Of a stretch of DNA of 56,996 nucleotides, positions 17,220 through 26,171 are shown piece by piece. The position numbers were made by a program, and so were the translations under genes. Positions within the stretch are counted from its first letter, which is position 1; each line of letters starts with the position of its first letter. The notes under the pieces are model-generated. The model was given only the letters and a program-made list of their open reading frames with translations, had not been told where the DNA came from and did no database searches. The DNA comes from Candidatus Eisenbacteria bacterium (lineage in GTDB: Bacteria; Eisenbacteria; RBG-16-71-46): NCBI GenBank assembly GCA_013140805.1, contig JABFRW010000010.1:1-56996 (forward strand), in the 5' to 3' direction.

Positions 17220-18198
17220 GCCGCAGCAAAAATCCCAGTTCGGCTTCGACCTCGACCTGCAGCTCGGGAAGGGCGGCAGCCCCGCCGATTCGTCGACGCC
17301 CAGCTTGAGCCCCGCACCTACCGGCTCAGCGTCCAAGATCGATGGGATCATCGTGGTCTGGAGCATGTTTCAGCTTTCCGTGTGGACGCTGGACGCCGTG
17401 TGGTTCTACCCGCACCTGCTCGACTACGTGGGCGGTGCACAAGTCGCGAACTGGATCGTGGACCACGTTTGGGTGCGCTTCGTGACCGCGCCGCCACTCG
17501 GAATCCTCACGATCCTTTCGGTGTTCTCGCCGATCAACACCCCGCGTCAACGCGCCGCGAGCGAAGAACTGGCGACGCGACTCGGCGCCACAGTAGTCGA
17601 GCACCGAAAGCTCGATCCGACCTACGGCATCCCCACCGCACCGGGCTTGCGTATGCCGATCGACCGCTGGTCCATGGAGATCGGCACATGGTCCAAGGAC
17701 CAGGATGTGCGAACGGTGGCGCGCGTGTTCGTTGACGTACGGACCTCGTTCAGCTTTGCGGCACGCGGTGCGGGCCGGGAGCCCGACGTGTTGCGCGGCC
17801 TGCAGCAGTTCGCGATGAAGCAGGCGATGAAGCACGCCGCGGAAGGCGCGGGCGACTCACGCGCGCAGACGGCGGCCGCGACGATGGCCTACCTCGCCGA
17901 GCCGCCGATCACGACCGGCAACGACCTGCTCGATCGCTCGATGGTGTTGCGCGCCAATCAACCGGATGCCGCGCGAGCGCTGTTCAGGTCGGGCGGCATG
18001 ATCTCGGCGCTCCAGGTGCTGAACGCCAAGTCGCAGCTGTGGGACTGGACGTTTTACCCCGGCACTCAGGCGGGACTCGCCGAGATGCAGCTGGCGCTCC
18101 CAGGTGCGAAGTGTGACGAAGCGTCGGTGCGCATGGCGGCGGATGTGCTGCGGGCGGCGCTCGAGGCGATGGTGAGTGCGGAGTTGGTCGGCGCGTAG
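17212..18198 (+). CDS. membrane protein of unknown function
   Basis: A 328-residue protein. After a polar, Pro/Ser-rich N-terminus (about 1-40) there are two hydrophobic segments, at about 47-70 (GIIVVWSMFQLSVWTLDAVW) and 90-110 (FVTAPPLGILTILSVF). A soluble C-terminal domain of ~200 residues follows, rich in Ala and helical (GLQQFAMKQAMKHAAEGAGD). I do not recognise the family. Start ATG at 17212 is chosen because the preceding ATG at 17202 is out of frame and stops after five codons. Confidence 0.55.
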   Translation: MSEPQQKSQFGFDLDLQLGKGGSPADSSTPSLSPAPTGSASKIDGIIVVWSMFQLSVWTLDAVWFYPHLLDYVGGAQVANWIVDHVWVRFVTAPPLGILTILSVFSPINTPRQRAASEELATRLGATVVEHRKLDPTYGIPTAPGLRMPIDRWSMEIGTWSKDQDVRTVARVFVDVRTSFSFAARGAGREPDVLRGLQQFAMKQAMKHAAEGAGDSRAQTAAATMAYLAEPPITTGNDLLDRSMVLRANQPDAARALFRSGGMISALQVLNAKSQLWDWTFYPGTQAGLAEMQLALPGAKCDEASVRMAADVLRAALEAMVSAELVGA

Positions 18199-18255
18199 CG
18201 GCCAGGTGTGAAGTCGCACGAGGTTGTGCACATCTCCCGACACTTTGTCGCGCTC

Positions 18256-20403
18256 TCACCGCAACCGAACCACCCGCCGCGTCACCGCCACGCCATCCGC
18301 CGCGAGCCGCACGAAGTAGATCCCGGGCGGGACCTCGCGCGCATCGGAATCGCGACCGTCCCAGAGGATTGCGCGCGCTCCAGCTACACCGTTCCCGGCG
18401 AGCAGCGTCCGCACGCGCCGCCCGTCGAGCCCGAAGACCTCAAGGGTTGCGGGTCCCGCTCCCGACATTGCCAGCTCAATCCGCACCGCGTCGCGGAACG
18501 GATTGGGCGCCGCGCGCAGCGCCAGCCCCGGTGCGACACGCGGTGCAACCCCCACCGCCGACTGCGCCAGCTCGGCCCGGAACCACAACGCGTTCTCCGC
18601 CGTGACCTCGACGTGTGGCTGATTCCCTACCGGCACATACAACGCATCGAACGGAGTGTGCGACACCAGATCGGGGTCGCCGAGCACGTCGTAGAACGGG
18701 TTGGTGGTGCTGAGCGCGAGGGCGCTGACGGTGGGGATGAAGCAGTGGTTGCCGTGCAACGCGATGATGTCTCCGAAGGGAGCCGTAACCGAATCCATCT
18801 GCGCCATCGATGAGCGCCAGCCGCCCGGTGCGCCGTCCCAGGCCGGCGAGCCCGACACCGTGACCTGCCTGGTGGTGGTCGAGAACAAGATGCGGATCCG
18901 GCCATCGAAGATCATCTGGCTGGTCTGGTCGCGCAGTGCCCACACGTTGCCGGTCGCTGCGAACAGGAAGTCGCTGTACTCGTAGCGCACCAGCTGATCG
19001 CCCGGCAGGAAGCCCTGCGACTGTTGAGCGCCGCTGCCGTTCACGACCGCGACCGTGCGCGGCAGTGCCGGGTAGTCACCCACCGCCGCGAAGTCCGCGA
19101 GCATCGTGGCGCGCAACGGGTCGGGTGCCGCAGTCGAAGTGGCGGGCGTGGTGTAGTGCGAGAGCAGCATCTGGCGCGCGGCGGGGCGATTGAGCTGATC
19201 GCGCAGCAGTGCGGCGTCGGCCGACTGACCGGCGAAGAAGTCCACCCAGTACTGAATGCCGAGCGGAATGACGGCGCCGCCGTGCGGTGAGTCGAACGCG
19301 ATCCAGGTGCGCACGCGATGCGGAAGTGCGTTGGCCTCCATGTAGGCGAGCGCGTAGCGCGAGCACAGCCCGCCCATGCTGGCGCCGATCATGCCGAGGG
19401 TGGCCGACGGATCGATCGCCGCCTGCACCTGCTGGATCAGCTCTGCGACCACGAACGCATTGCGCTGAATGGGCTCCGTCGAGTCGGTGAAGTTGAGCAC
19501 CACCGCATCGAAGCCGTCGGCCGCCAGGCTGTCGGCGAGACCCTGCTTGTTCATGAGCGTGTAGAGCTCATCCCAGTTCATCGAGTTGTCGAGATCGAAG
19601 CCCTCGACGAGCACCACCGGATTGGTGAGCTGCGTGTGGCCGGGTGCCAGGCGCACGTAGGCATCGGCGGTCGCCGCGATACCCTGGTAGGGAATGCTCG
19701 CGGTGATGTGCAGCGTGTCGTCGGGGGTCGGCGATGCGAGGGCCTCGACCGTGAAGGTCGCGCGAGCGATGCGAGTGTCGCCGGCGGCGGTCTGGTAGCG
19801 CAGTTCGAGACGCTTGGCGCCGGTGGCTGCGTAGCGAACGCGAACGAGTGCGTCGGGCGTGATCGTGCGCGCGCCGAGTCCGTCGCCGGCGTCAAAGGTG
19901 AGTTGCTGCGGAAGTGGCGCGTCGTTCGAGAACCAGAGCGCCGGATCGAGGCGGAAGCTCACGTCAGCCCGATAGGTACGATCGACAAGCGGCGAGAACG
20001 CGAATGCCCGGCGAGTCACTGGCGCGGGCGCGGGCGCTGCAGACGTGGCGTTCGCTGCTGCCGGTTCGCTGCGCTCGTAGCGGGCGTCGATCACCGCGAG
20101 CGGGATCGCCGCGCGAACCTGCGCCGCGCGCTCGAGGCGCGCGATCTCGGCAGCACCCGGCGTGAACGGCGTCTCGGTCGCGCGCTGCAACTCATCGGCG
20201 AGCTGACGCCACGTGGCGAGGTCGATCGCTGCGGCATCGCCGGCACCCGAGAACCGCTCGATGCCCGAGAGCGGCAAGACGCGCTCGTAGCGGACCGTCG
20301 AGGCCGTTGCAACCAGCGGCGAGCAAAGCAGACTGACCAGCGCGAGCATCGCGCCGAATCGTGGAGCGAGTCTGATGACGGGTCCCTCGGGGCGAGCGTG
20401 CAT
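18256..20403 (-). CDS. secreted alpha/beta hydrolase (esterase-like) with FlgD-type tail
   Basis: A 715-residue protein. A signal peptide (about 1-35) precedes an unknown N-terminal region (36-260) and an alpha/beta-hydrolase domain (about 262-560). The domain shows PVVLVEGFD, the nucleophile elbow GMIGASMGGL (Ser342), AFDSPHGGAVIPLG and the likely catalytic His in ALHGNHCFIPTVSAL. These match PGAP1/DUF676-like lipases. The C-terminus is the FlgD-like module (LRAAPNPFRDAVRIEL, then VPPGIYFVRLAADGVAVTRR). Start ATG 20403 is the only ATG ahead of the signal hydrophobic core. A deleted copy lies at 12362-12892 and a tail-only relic at 25891-26171. Confidence 0.8.
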   Translation of the reverse strand: MHARPEGPVIRLAPRFGAMLALVSLLCSPLVATASTVRYERVLPLSGIERFSGAGDAAAIDLATWRQLADELQRATETPFTPGAAEIARLERAAQVRAAIPLAVIDARYERSEPAAANATSAAPAPAPVTRRAFAFSPLVDRTYRADVSFRLDPALWFSNDAPLPQQLTFDAGDGLGARTITPDALVRVRYAATGAKRLELRYQTAAGDTRIARATFTVEALASPTPDDTLHITASIPYQGIAATADAYVRLAPGHTQLTNPVVLVEGFDLDNSMNWDELYTLMNKQGLADSLAADGFDAVVLNFTDSTEPIQRNAFVVAELIQQVQAAIDPSATLGMIGASMGGLCSRYALAYMEANALPHRVRTWIAFDSPHGGAVIPLGIQYWVDFFAGQSADAALLRDQLNRPAARQMLLSHYTTPATSTAAPDPLRATMLADFAAVGDYPALPRTVAVVNGSGAQQSQGFLPGDQLVRYEYSDFLFAATGNVWALRDQTSQMIFDGRIRILFSTTTRQVTVSGSPAWDGAPGGWRSSMAQMDSVTAPFGDIIALHGNHCFIPTVSALALSTTNPFYDVLGDPDLVSHTPFDALYVPVGNQPHVEVTAENALWFRAELAQSAVGVAPRVAPGLALRAAPNPFRDAVRIELAMSGAGPATLEVFGLDGRRVRTLLAGNGVAGARAILWDGRDSDAREVPPGIYFVRLAADGVAVTRRVVRLR

Positions 20404-20412
20404 GCCCGCATG

Positions 20413-20475
20413 CTACTCGACGACGACCACCCGAGTAGTGCTCTGTTTCGCGCTCTGCGTGAGACGGACCCAGTA
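20413..20475 (-). pseudogene. last 20 codons of a FlgD-tailed gene
   Basis: Encodes YWVRLTQSAKQSTTRVVVVE and a stop, matching the final strand of the FlgD-like tails elsewhere (GIYFVRL...TRRVV). The rest of that gene is gone: the frame runs directly into the head of an IS3-type orfA. The shared residues Ala-Gly-Ile at the join suggest a microhomology junction. Confidence 0.6.
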
Positions 20476-20538
20476 GATTCCGGCCTCGCACTCCTTCAGC
20501 AAGGCGACGATCTGCGCTTCGCTGAAACGAGTCTTGCG
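20476..20538 (-). mobile_element. IS3-family orfA head, fragment
   Basis: Reads RKTRFSEAQIVALLKECEAG, the conserved N-terminus of IS3-family OrfA (usually MKKTRFTEAQIVAILKEA). It is cut at its 5' end by the IS21 relic at 20539 and at its 3' end by the FlgD tail. Confidence 0.7.
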
Positions 20539-20614
20539 TGATCAGCGACAATTAGAACTCCCGTTGGGAGCGCAACTTGGTGGTCGTCTAAGTTCCCCGT
20601 GAGGGGGGACTTGC

Positions 20615-20791
20615 ATGGTCACCGACGGGCAGGTGAGGCGTCTGATGGCGTGCATTCAGAGGGAGAAGTCCCTTTCGGTGGCGGCCGTCTCAAGGATCGT
20701 TCACTCCGGCGATCCGCTGCCGCAGGTGACGGCGGTGACCATCGCCGAGGTGAACCTGTCGTCTTACGACGCGCTTCTGGTCGGTGCCTGA
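20615..20791 (+). pseudogene. istA: istA transposase reduced to its two ends
   Basis: An in-frame 58-codon frame starting MVTDGQVRRLMACIQREKSL, as IstA proteins do, and ending IAEVNLSSYDALLVGA, as the IstA C-terminus does. Everything between (normally more than 400 residues, including the DDE domain) is deleted. Its TGA overlaps the istB ATG as in intact IS21 elements. Confidence 0.75.
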
Positions 20792-21346
20792 TGACGCTGA
20801 GCGGCGCGCTGAAGACCGAGCTCACGCAGCATCTGAAGGATCTGCACCTGCCGACGATCCGCGAGTGCTACACGGAGCAGGCGGACAAGGCCCCGCAAGG
20901 AGGATCTCGCGCACGAGCGCGACCTGCTCGAGCTGACGCGACGCGAAAGCGAGGTGCGCCGGGCAAACCGGATCGCGCGGCTGTTGCGCGAGTCGCGTCT
21001 GCCGCTCGAGAAGAACCTCGCGACGTTCGATCGCAAGCGCCTGCCCGCCCGCGTGCTCAAGCGGCTGGCCAGCCACGACGCGATCATCATCGACGACATC
21101 GGCTACGTGCAGCAGAACCGCGAGGAGATCGAGGTGCTGTTCGCGCTCCTCGCCGACCGCTACGAGCGCGGCAGCGTGATCCTGACAAGCAACCTGCCGT
21201 TCTCGAAGTGGGAGTCGATCTTCAAGGACCCGATGACGACGGCGGCCGCGATCGACCGGCTGGTCCATCACAGCGTCATCCTTGAACTGAATCTGGCCAG
21301 CTACCGCTTGGAGGCATCGAAGAAGGGCAAGGAGAACAAGAGCTGA
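20791..21346 (+). pseudogene. istB: istB helper ATPase, frameshifted and lacking Walker A
   Basis: Starts MTLSGALKTELTQHLKDLHL, then shifts frame at a run of C at 20891-20894 and resumes (ARLLRESRLPLEKNLATFDR). The segment with the Walker A loop is missing: RKRLPARVLKRLASHDAIII runs straight to Walker B (IIIDDIGYVQ) and SVILTSNLPFSKW. It cannot work as an ATPase. Confidence 0.8.
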
Positions 21347-21402
21347 CGCTCAAACGACGGTAGAAATAGTTGTCGCCAGCCGGAAGGAATGGTTGTCGCC
21401 GA

Positions 21403-21858
21403 TCAGAGAGCGAATCGGTGCAGGAGCGAGCGGTTGTACTGCCAGAATCCGTTGGGCTCTCGCACTCCCACATAGGGCAGCACCGCGGCGATCGCGTGCA
21501 CGAGCACGAGGCACTGGACGAACGCGCGCACCTGAAGCGACTGGTTCCAGTGCGGCCACTGAAGAGCGAAGGCGACGAGGCCGGCGAGTGAGAGTACGAA
21601 CAGCAGCGGCGCGACACCTCGCGAAGGCGCACCGGCATCACTTCGGCGCCGCTCGCTCCACAGCTCGATCGCCGCGAAGAGCGGCAGGCCGAGCATCGCC
21701 GCGAAAGCCGCCGCCATCCAGCCGGGATGCTGGCCATTCCAGAGGATGATCGCCACGAAGAACGCGGCGCAGGCCCACGCGCTCGCGAGCGCAATCGGGA
21801 AGCGACGGATAGCCGCGGCGGCGGCGGTTCCCACGGTATCGATCGAAGCCAGGGGCAT
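21403..21858 (-). pseudogene. DUF4153-like membrane protein, 5' part only
   Basis: The remaining 151 codons encode several membrane segments (for example ASAWACAAFFVAIILW, APLLFVLSLAGLVAFAL and FVQCLVLVHAIAAVLPY) and end VREPNGFWQYNRSLLHRFAL. This conserved patch normally lies mid-protein in DUF4153 family members. The stop codon TGA is supplied by the first three bases of the IS21 end, so the gene was truncated by that element. Start 21858 (MPLASIDTVG) is a best guess without a clear ribosome site. Confidence 0.65.
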
Positions 21859-21933
21859 GGGCGGGAATATCGACGCTTCGCCGGCGCGGCCGCAGTGCAA
21901 AGGGGCGAGAGGTTCGGCGGGAGAGCCGGGTTC

Positions 21934-24900
21934 CTACTCTTCCGCAAACAGATACTCCAGCGATTCCCGGTCCAGTCTGCGCGCAAAGCCGTCTTCGCCG
22001 AGCAGACTGCTCGCGAGTTCGGCCTTGCGCTGTTGCAGCTCCCAGATTTTCTCCTCGATCGTTCCTTGCATGAGCAACCGATAGGCGATGACGGTGCGAT
22101 CCTGGCCGATCCGATGCGTGCGATCGATGGCCTGCGCTTCGACTGCCGGATTCCACCACGGGTCCAACAGCACTACGTAGGACGCGGCGGTCAGGTTTAG
22201 CCCGGTCCCTCCTGCCCGCAGTGAGATCAGAAACACGCACGGCGCCCGGTCGTTCTCGAACGCACCCACGACGCGCCCGCGATCAGTCGTACTTCCGGTG
22301 AGCAGGTGGTGCGGAATGCGGTGCGTGCGCATCTCCGCACGCACCAGCTCGAGAGCCTTTACAAACTGGGAGAACAGCAGCACTTTGTGTCCCTCGGCGA
22401 GCAGCGGCTCCAGGAGTTCGAAGAGCGCCTCGAACTTGCCGGAGCCGACCGAGCGCGTGGCCCCTGCGAGTTGCGGGTGGCAGCAGATCTGCCGGAGCCG
22501 CGTAAGCGCTGCGAGAATCTGAATCTTGTGCTGCTTGACTCCCCCCTCATCCGCCAGCGACATGACCTCGCGCCGCGCGCGAGCCAGCTCGGCCAGGTAG
22601 TACTTCCGCTGGGCGGGCAACATCTCGCAGCTCCGAAGCTCCTCGATGCGCTCCGGCAATTCCGGCGCGACTTCCTTCTTGAGTCGGCGCAGCAGCATGG
22701 GCCGAAGCTTGGCGGCCAGCAGGCGACGCGCATGGGGCGGCGCGTCGGCGCGATCAAAGCGACGCGAGAACTCCGCGCGGGTCCCAAGGTAGCCGGGATT
22801 CGCGAACGACACGATGCTCCACAGGTCGAGCGCGCGGTTCTCGATCGGCGTGCCCGTGAGCGCCAGCCGATGCGTGGCCTGAAGCTGCTTCACCGCTCGC
22901 GCGATGTCAGAGTCGGGGTTCTTCACGTGCTGCGCTTCGTCGAGAATCCCTGCGAGCAGCGGAATCGTCCGCCAGGATTCGATGTCGCGCCGCAGCAGCG
23001 CATAGTTGGTGATGACCAGGTCGTAGTTCGCAAGCTCGTGAAATCGTCCTTTGCGGTCAGTACCGCGGGTCATCAGCAAGACTCGAAGGTCGGGAGCAAA
23101 TCGCGCGGCCTCGCGCTCCCAGTTGTGCAGGACCGATGCCGGACACACGACCAGCGTTGGCGCAGCGGGCGTGCCGGCTGCCCGCAAGTGAAGCACCCAG
23201 GCGAGCGCCTGAATCGTCTTGCCAAGTCCCATGTCGTCCGCGAGCACAGTGCCGAGCCCAAGCGACGATGCGAACGCCAGGAAGTCGAGCCCACGGCGCT
23301 GGTAGGGACGCAGCTCCCCCTGGAAGCCCGGCGGCAACTCACACGTCGGCAACCCCTCGAACGCCGCCACACGTTCACGTAGAGCACGAACCGCGGCGAT
23401 CGCCTCGGCATCGGCGCCCATCTCCTCCAACGCCGCCAGCGTCTCTTCGCGCGCCTGCGCGAGTTGCCACACCGAGAGCTGTTGCTCGCCCGCCCCCAGC
23501 TCGACGCCGAGATCTGCGAGAACCTCACTGACGCGATCGTTCACATCGAGGGTCTCCCGCCGCGTCCACCCGCCGCTCAGCTTGACCCACGGAAGCGCCG
23601 ACGAGCGAAGCGCCGCAAAATCCTCATCCGTGACGCGCAATCCTTCGGCTTCCCACTCGGCGGAGACGGAGAGCAAGTCGACGCCATGTCGATGCGCATG
23701 AACCCGCGGCGTCAACGAGCGATGGCCGCCGAGGAGTCGGTCGATCGCGGAGTTGCCGTACCAGCGAATGTCGCGAGGACGACTTCGCCATGCCTCCTCA
23801 AGCGCTGGAACCGTTCGGGAGCCGAGTCGCACCCACCAACCGAGGTGCGGATCGGGCGCCGCCGGCCCGCGCCCACGCGGTGCCGCAGCCGACCCGGGCT
23901 TTGCTCCGAGCGATTCGAGCCATCGCATCGCGGGCTCCACGCACTTCTCATCCGGCTCATGAAACCATGGCTCGTCAACCGGCCGGGCACCCGCAGACTC
24001 GGAACCGGTTGCCAATGACTCGAGCGTGGGCGCTTCGCCATCCGTTGGGTGAGGCAATGCCTCGACGGGCAGCGATTCGATCGGCAATGCCGTGGCTGCG
24101 AGCGAGCGTCGCTCGCTCGGGGTGCTCGGTGCCCGCTCCCACCGCCCGGTCGGCGTGTACTCGAACGACGGAGTCGAGAGATCTGAGGGCGAACCGGGCG
24201 TCCACACCGCTTCGCCGCCGTGCGCCAGTAATCGGAGCTGCAGCCAGTCGTCCGGATCGAGTCGCATGAGCACCGTGGGCTGAGCGCGGTGGCGCTGCGT
24301 GAGCGTCTGGACGGCCTGACGGGCGGTGGGAATCGCGTCCGCGAGTGCTCGGATCAGAGGCTCGCCGAGCTTGCGATCGAGTCGCAACGGAGTTTCGCCT
24401 CGCAACACGTTGATCACCTCGGCGGGAGGCGAGTCCGACACCGGATGCAAGATCCCGCCGGAGAGCACCACTCCCAGCGGTGGCTCCGACTCATGACCAC
24501 GTTCGGCGAAGTGCAAGACCTCCGTTAGCTTTCGTCGGCGCCCGTCGGGCCACTGCACCTCGAGCCGTATCACTGCTTGATCCCGGTCGAGCTCGAAGCT
24601 CGGCACGATACGCACCGGGGTCGGTTCGAAGCGCACCGACTCACCCGGCACGATCTCGCACCGCGTCGCCACCGACTCCGTGATCGCGTCGCTCCAGACG
24701 ACAGCCGAAGACGGCATGACTTGCAACAGGAAGTCCGCGAGCGCCCCGCGCGGAGAGGCCGACCGGCCTCGCGAGTACCAGGCACCGCCCGACACGTCGT
24801 TCATCGCGATCAACGCGTCGAGTAACTCCGCGTGCTCCCGCGTGAGGAGTTCAGAGCGGCGACGAGCCTCCGATTGCAACGTGCGGAGTTGATCCAGTGT

Positions 24901-25839
24901 GCGCGGATCGTTGCGGAGGCGGGGCGAATTCTGCTGTGCTTGAATCGAGAACTGGATGTCGCCGCGAGCCGTGACGCCGAGGCTCATGACGACTCGAAGA
25001 CTACGCTCTGCTCGAGCAGCACGCCGACTCGCCCAGTTCCGCAGTGCTTCGTCGAGCACGGGTAGCTGCGATCTCGACTGACGATCCGCGAGGTCCGGCC
25101 GCTCACGAAATGGTTCGAGCGCCGGTGGCAGCTCGCCGAGTGTCCATCTCAGGAGTTCGCGCGCCAGCAACCAGGCTTGCAGCTCGGGATCGCGCTCGTC
25201 GAAACCGGGAATGAATGCCGGATGCGACGGATCCACGCCGGAGATTCCGGCCTCGAAGAGCATGCGTGACAACACCTGCGCTCGATTTGTGCGGCCGAAC
25301 GCGCGTCGAAGCTCGGCGAGCGACGCGGAAGGCGGTGGCTCGGCGGGTACGGGCGGAGCAGAAGCTTCGATGCGCTTCGACTTCGGCGCGCGCGACGAGA
25401 GCGCGCGGGTGGGTGGTCGAGCCGGAATCGCGGCATCCGCCCCGCCGCGGTCGTCGATCACCGAGAACAGCCGGTCGATTGCGTCCAGCCCGAGCAGGTC
25501 CTCGTCGATCAAACCATTCATGAGACTCAGGCCGAGCGCGTAGGCATGCTTGCAGCGTGGTGCGACCGGGCATGAGCACGCGGGAGTCCAGCCGGACTGA
25601 TGGACGGTCCAGCTCGTGCGGTAGAGCCGCTCGCCTTGAACCGCGGCCAGCACGCGCCCGGGTTCGATCGCGAGTGGCCCCACACGACCCGCGCGATGGT
25701 AGCGCCGCCCGCGGTCCTGGATGCCCTGCCGAAAGCGAGTCAGCTCGCGATGAAACGAGTCGAGAAGTTCGTGTGCGATTGAGTCCGCATGGGGTGAACC
25801 AAGCTTGGTGGGCACGAGTCGCATGGTGCCGAAACGCAT
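21934..25839 (-). CDS. SWIM zinc-finger SNF2-family helicase
   Basis: A 1301-residue DNA-dependent ATPase. A SWIM zinc finger lies at residues 88-98 (CSCPVAPRCKH, C-x-C-x5-C-x-H), followed by a long less-conserved region. The SNF2 ATPase core follows in the C-terminal half: LRPYQRRGLDFLAF, ADDMGLGKT, GILDEAQHVKNP, LTGTPIENRALDLWSI. The helicase C-lobe shows LLFSQFVKAL, SLRAGGTGLNLTAASYV and AIDRTHRIGQ. Such proteins remodel DNA-protein complexes, and bacterial SWIM-SNF2 proteins are often near defence genes. It borders the defence island. ATG at 25824 is an equally good start. Confidence 0.9.
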   Translation of the reverse strand: MRFGTMRLVPTKLGSPHADSIAHELLDSFHRELTRFRQGIQDRGRRYHRAGRVGPLAIEPGRVLAAVQGERLYRTSWTVHQSGWTPACSCPVAPRCKHAYALGLSLMNGLIDEDLLGLDAIDRLFSVIDDRGGADAAIPARPPTRALSSRAPKSKRIEASAPPVPAEPPPSASLAELRRAFGRTNRAQVLSRMLFEAGISGVDPSHPAFIPGFDERDPELQAWLLARELLRWTLGELPPALEPFRERPDLADRQSRSQLPVLDEALRNWASRRAARAERSLRVVMSLGVTARGDIQFSIQAQQNSPRLRNDPRTLDQLRTLQSEARRRSELLTREHAELLDALIAMNDVSGGAWYSRGRSASPRGALADFLLQVMPSSAVVWSDAITESVATRCEIVPGESVRFEPTPVRIVPSFELDRDQAVIRLEVQWPDGRRRKLTEVLHFAERGHESEPPLGVVLSGGILHPVSDSPPAEVINVLRGETPLRLDRKLGEPLIRALADAIPTARQAVQTLTQRHRAQPTVLMRLDPDDWLQLRLLAHGGEAVWTPGSPSDLSTPSFEYTPTGRWERAPSTPSERRSLAATALPIESLPVEALPHPTDGEAPTLESLATGSESAGARPVDEPWFHEPDEKCVEPAMRWLESLGAKPGSAAAPRGRGPAAPDPHLGWWVRLGSRTVPALEEAWRSRPRDIRWYGNSAIDRLLGGHRSLTPRVHAHRHGVDLLSVSAEWEAEGLRVTDEDFAALRSSALPWVKLSGGWTRRETLDVNDRVSEVLADLGVELGAGEQQLSVWQLAQAREETLAALEEMGADAEAIAAVRALRERVAAFEGLPTCELPPGFQGELRPYQRRGLDFLAFASSLGLGTVLADDMGLGKTIQALAWVLHLRAAGTPAAPTLVVCPASVLHNWEREAARFAPDLRVLLMTRGTDRKGRFHELANYDLVITNYALLRRDIESWRTIPLLAGILDEAQHVKNPDSDIARAVKQLQATHRLALTGTPIENRALDLWSIVSFANPGYLGTRAEFSRRFDRADAPPHARRLLAAKLRPMLLRRLKKEVAPELPERIEELRSCEMLPAQRKYYLAELARARREVMSLADEGGVKQHKIQILAALTRLRQICCHPQLAGATRSVGSGKFEALFELLEPLLAEGHKVLLFSQFVKALELVRAEMRTHRIPHHLLTGSTTDRGRVVGAFENDRAPCVFLISLRAGGTGLNLTAASYVVLLDPWWNPAVEAQAIDRTHRIGQDRTVIAYRLLMQGTIEEKIWELQQRKAELASSLLGEDGFARRLDRESLEYLFAEE

Positions 25840-25890
25840 GCGCAGGGTCCAGTGGGTTCTTCGACCAATGACTCCTTCGAGCGCAGCCCC

Positions 25891-26171
25891 TCACCGCAAC
25901 TTCACCACCCGCCGCATTGCCGCAGTCCCGCCCGCCACCAGTCGCACGAAGTAGATCCCGGCAGGCGCATCGCGCCCATCAGCATCGCGCCCGTCCCATG
26001 ACACCGAGCGCTCGCCAGCCGCACCCGGCGAAACGAAGAACGTCCGCACCCTTCGCCCGTCGACGCCGAACACCTCGAGCTCCGCAGGCCCCGCCCCCGC
26101 CATCGCGAGATCGATCCGCACCGCGCCGCGAAATGGGTTCGGTGCGGCGCGCAGCGCAAGGCCGCGGACTG
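25891..26171 (-). pseudogene. orphan FlgD-type tail without a gene body
   Basis: Encodes AVRGLALRAAPNPFRGAV, then LEVFGVDGRRVR and APAGIYFVRLVAG to RVVKLR, closely matching the tails at 12362 and 18256. No start codon, signal or catalytic part precedes it: the homology stops at about 26165, where the stop codon of the RecB-like nuclease lies. It marks the left edge of the defence island. Confidence 0.7.

Larger units (their letters stand above)
20539..21405 (+). mobile_element. IS21-family relic, 867 bp, both genes internally deleted
   Basis: The ends are inverted: TGATCAGCGACAA at 20539-20551 and the complement of TGATCGGCGACAA at 21393-21405 (12 of 13 match). Between them lie a minimal istA and a broken istB. 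Complete IS21 elements are about 2-2.5 kb. The flanks (TTGCG and GAGAG) show no target duplication, and the two sides belong to unrelated genes. This suggests the element mediated a deletion after insertion. Confidence 0.8.
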
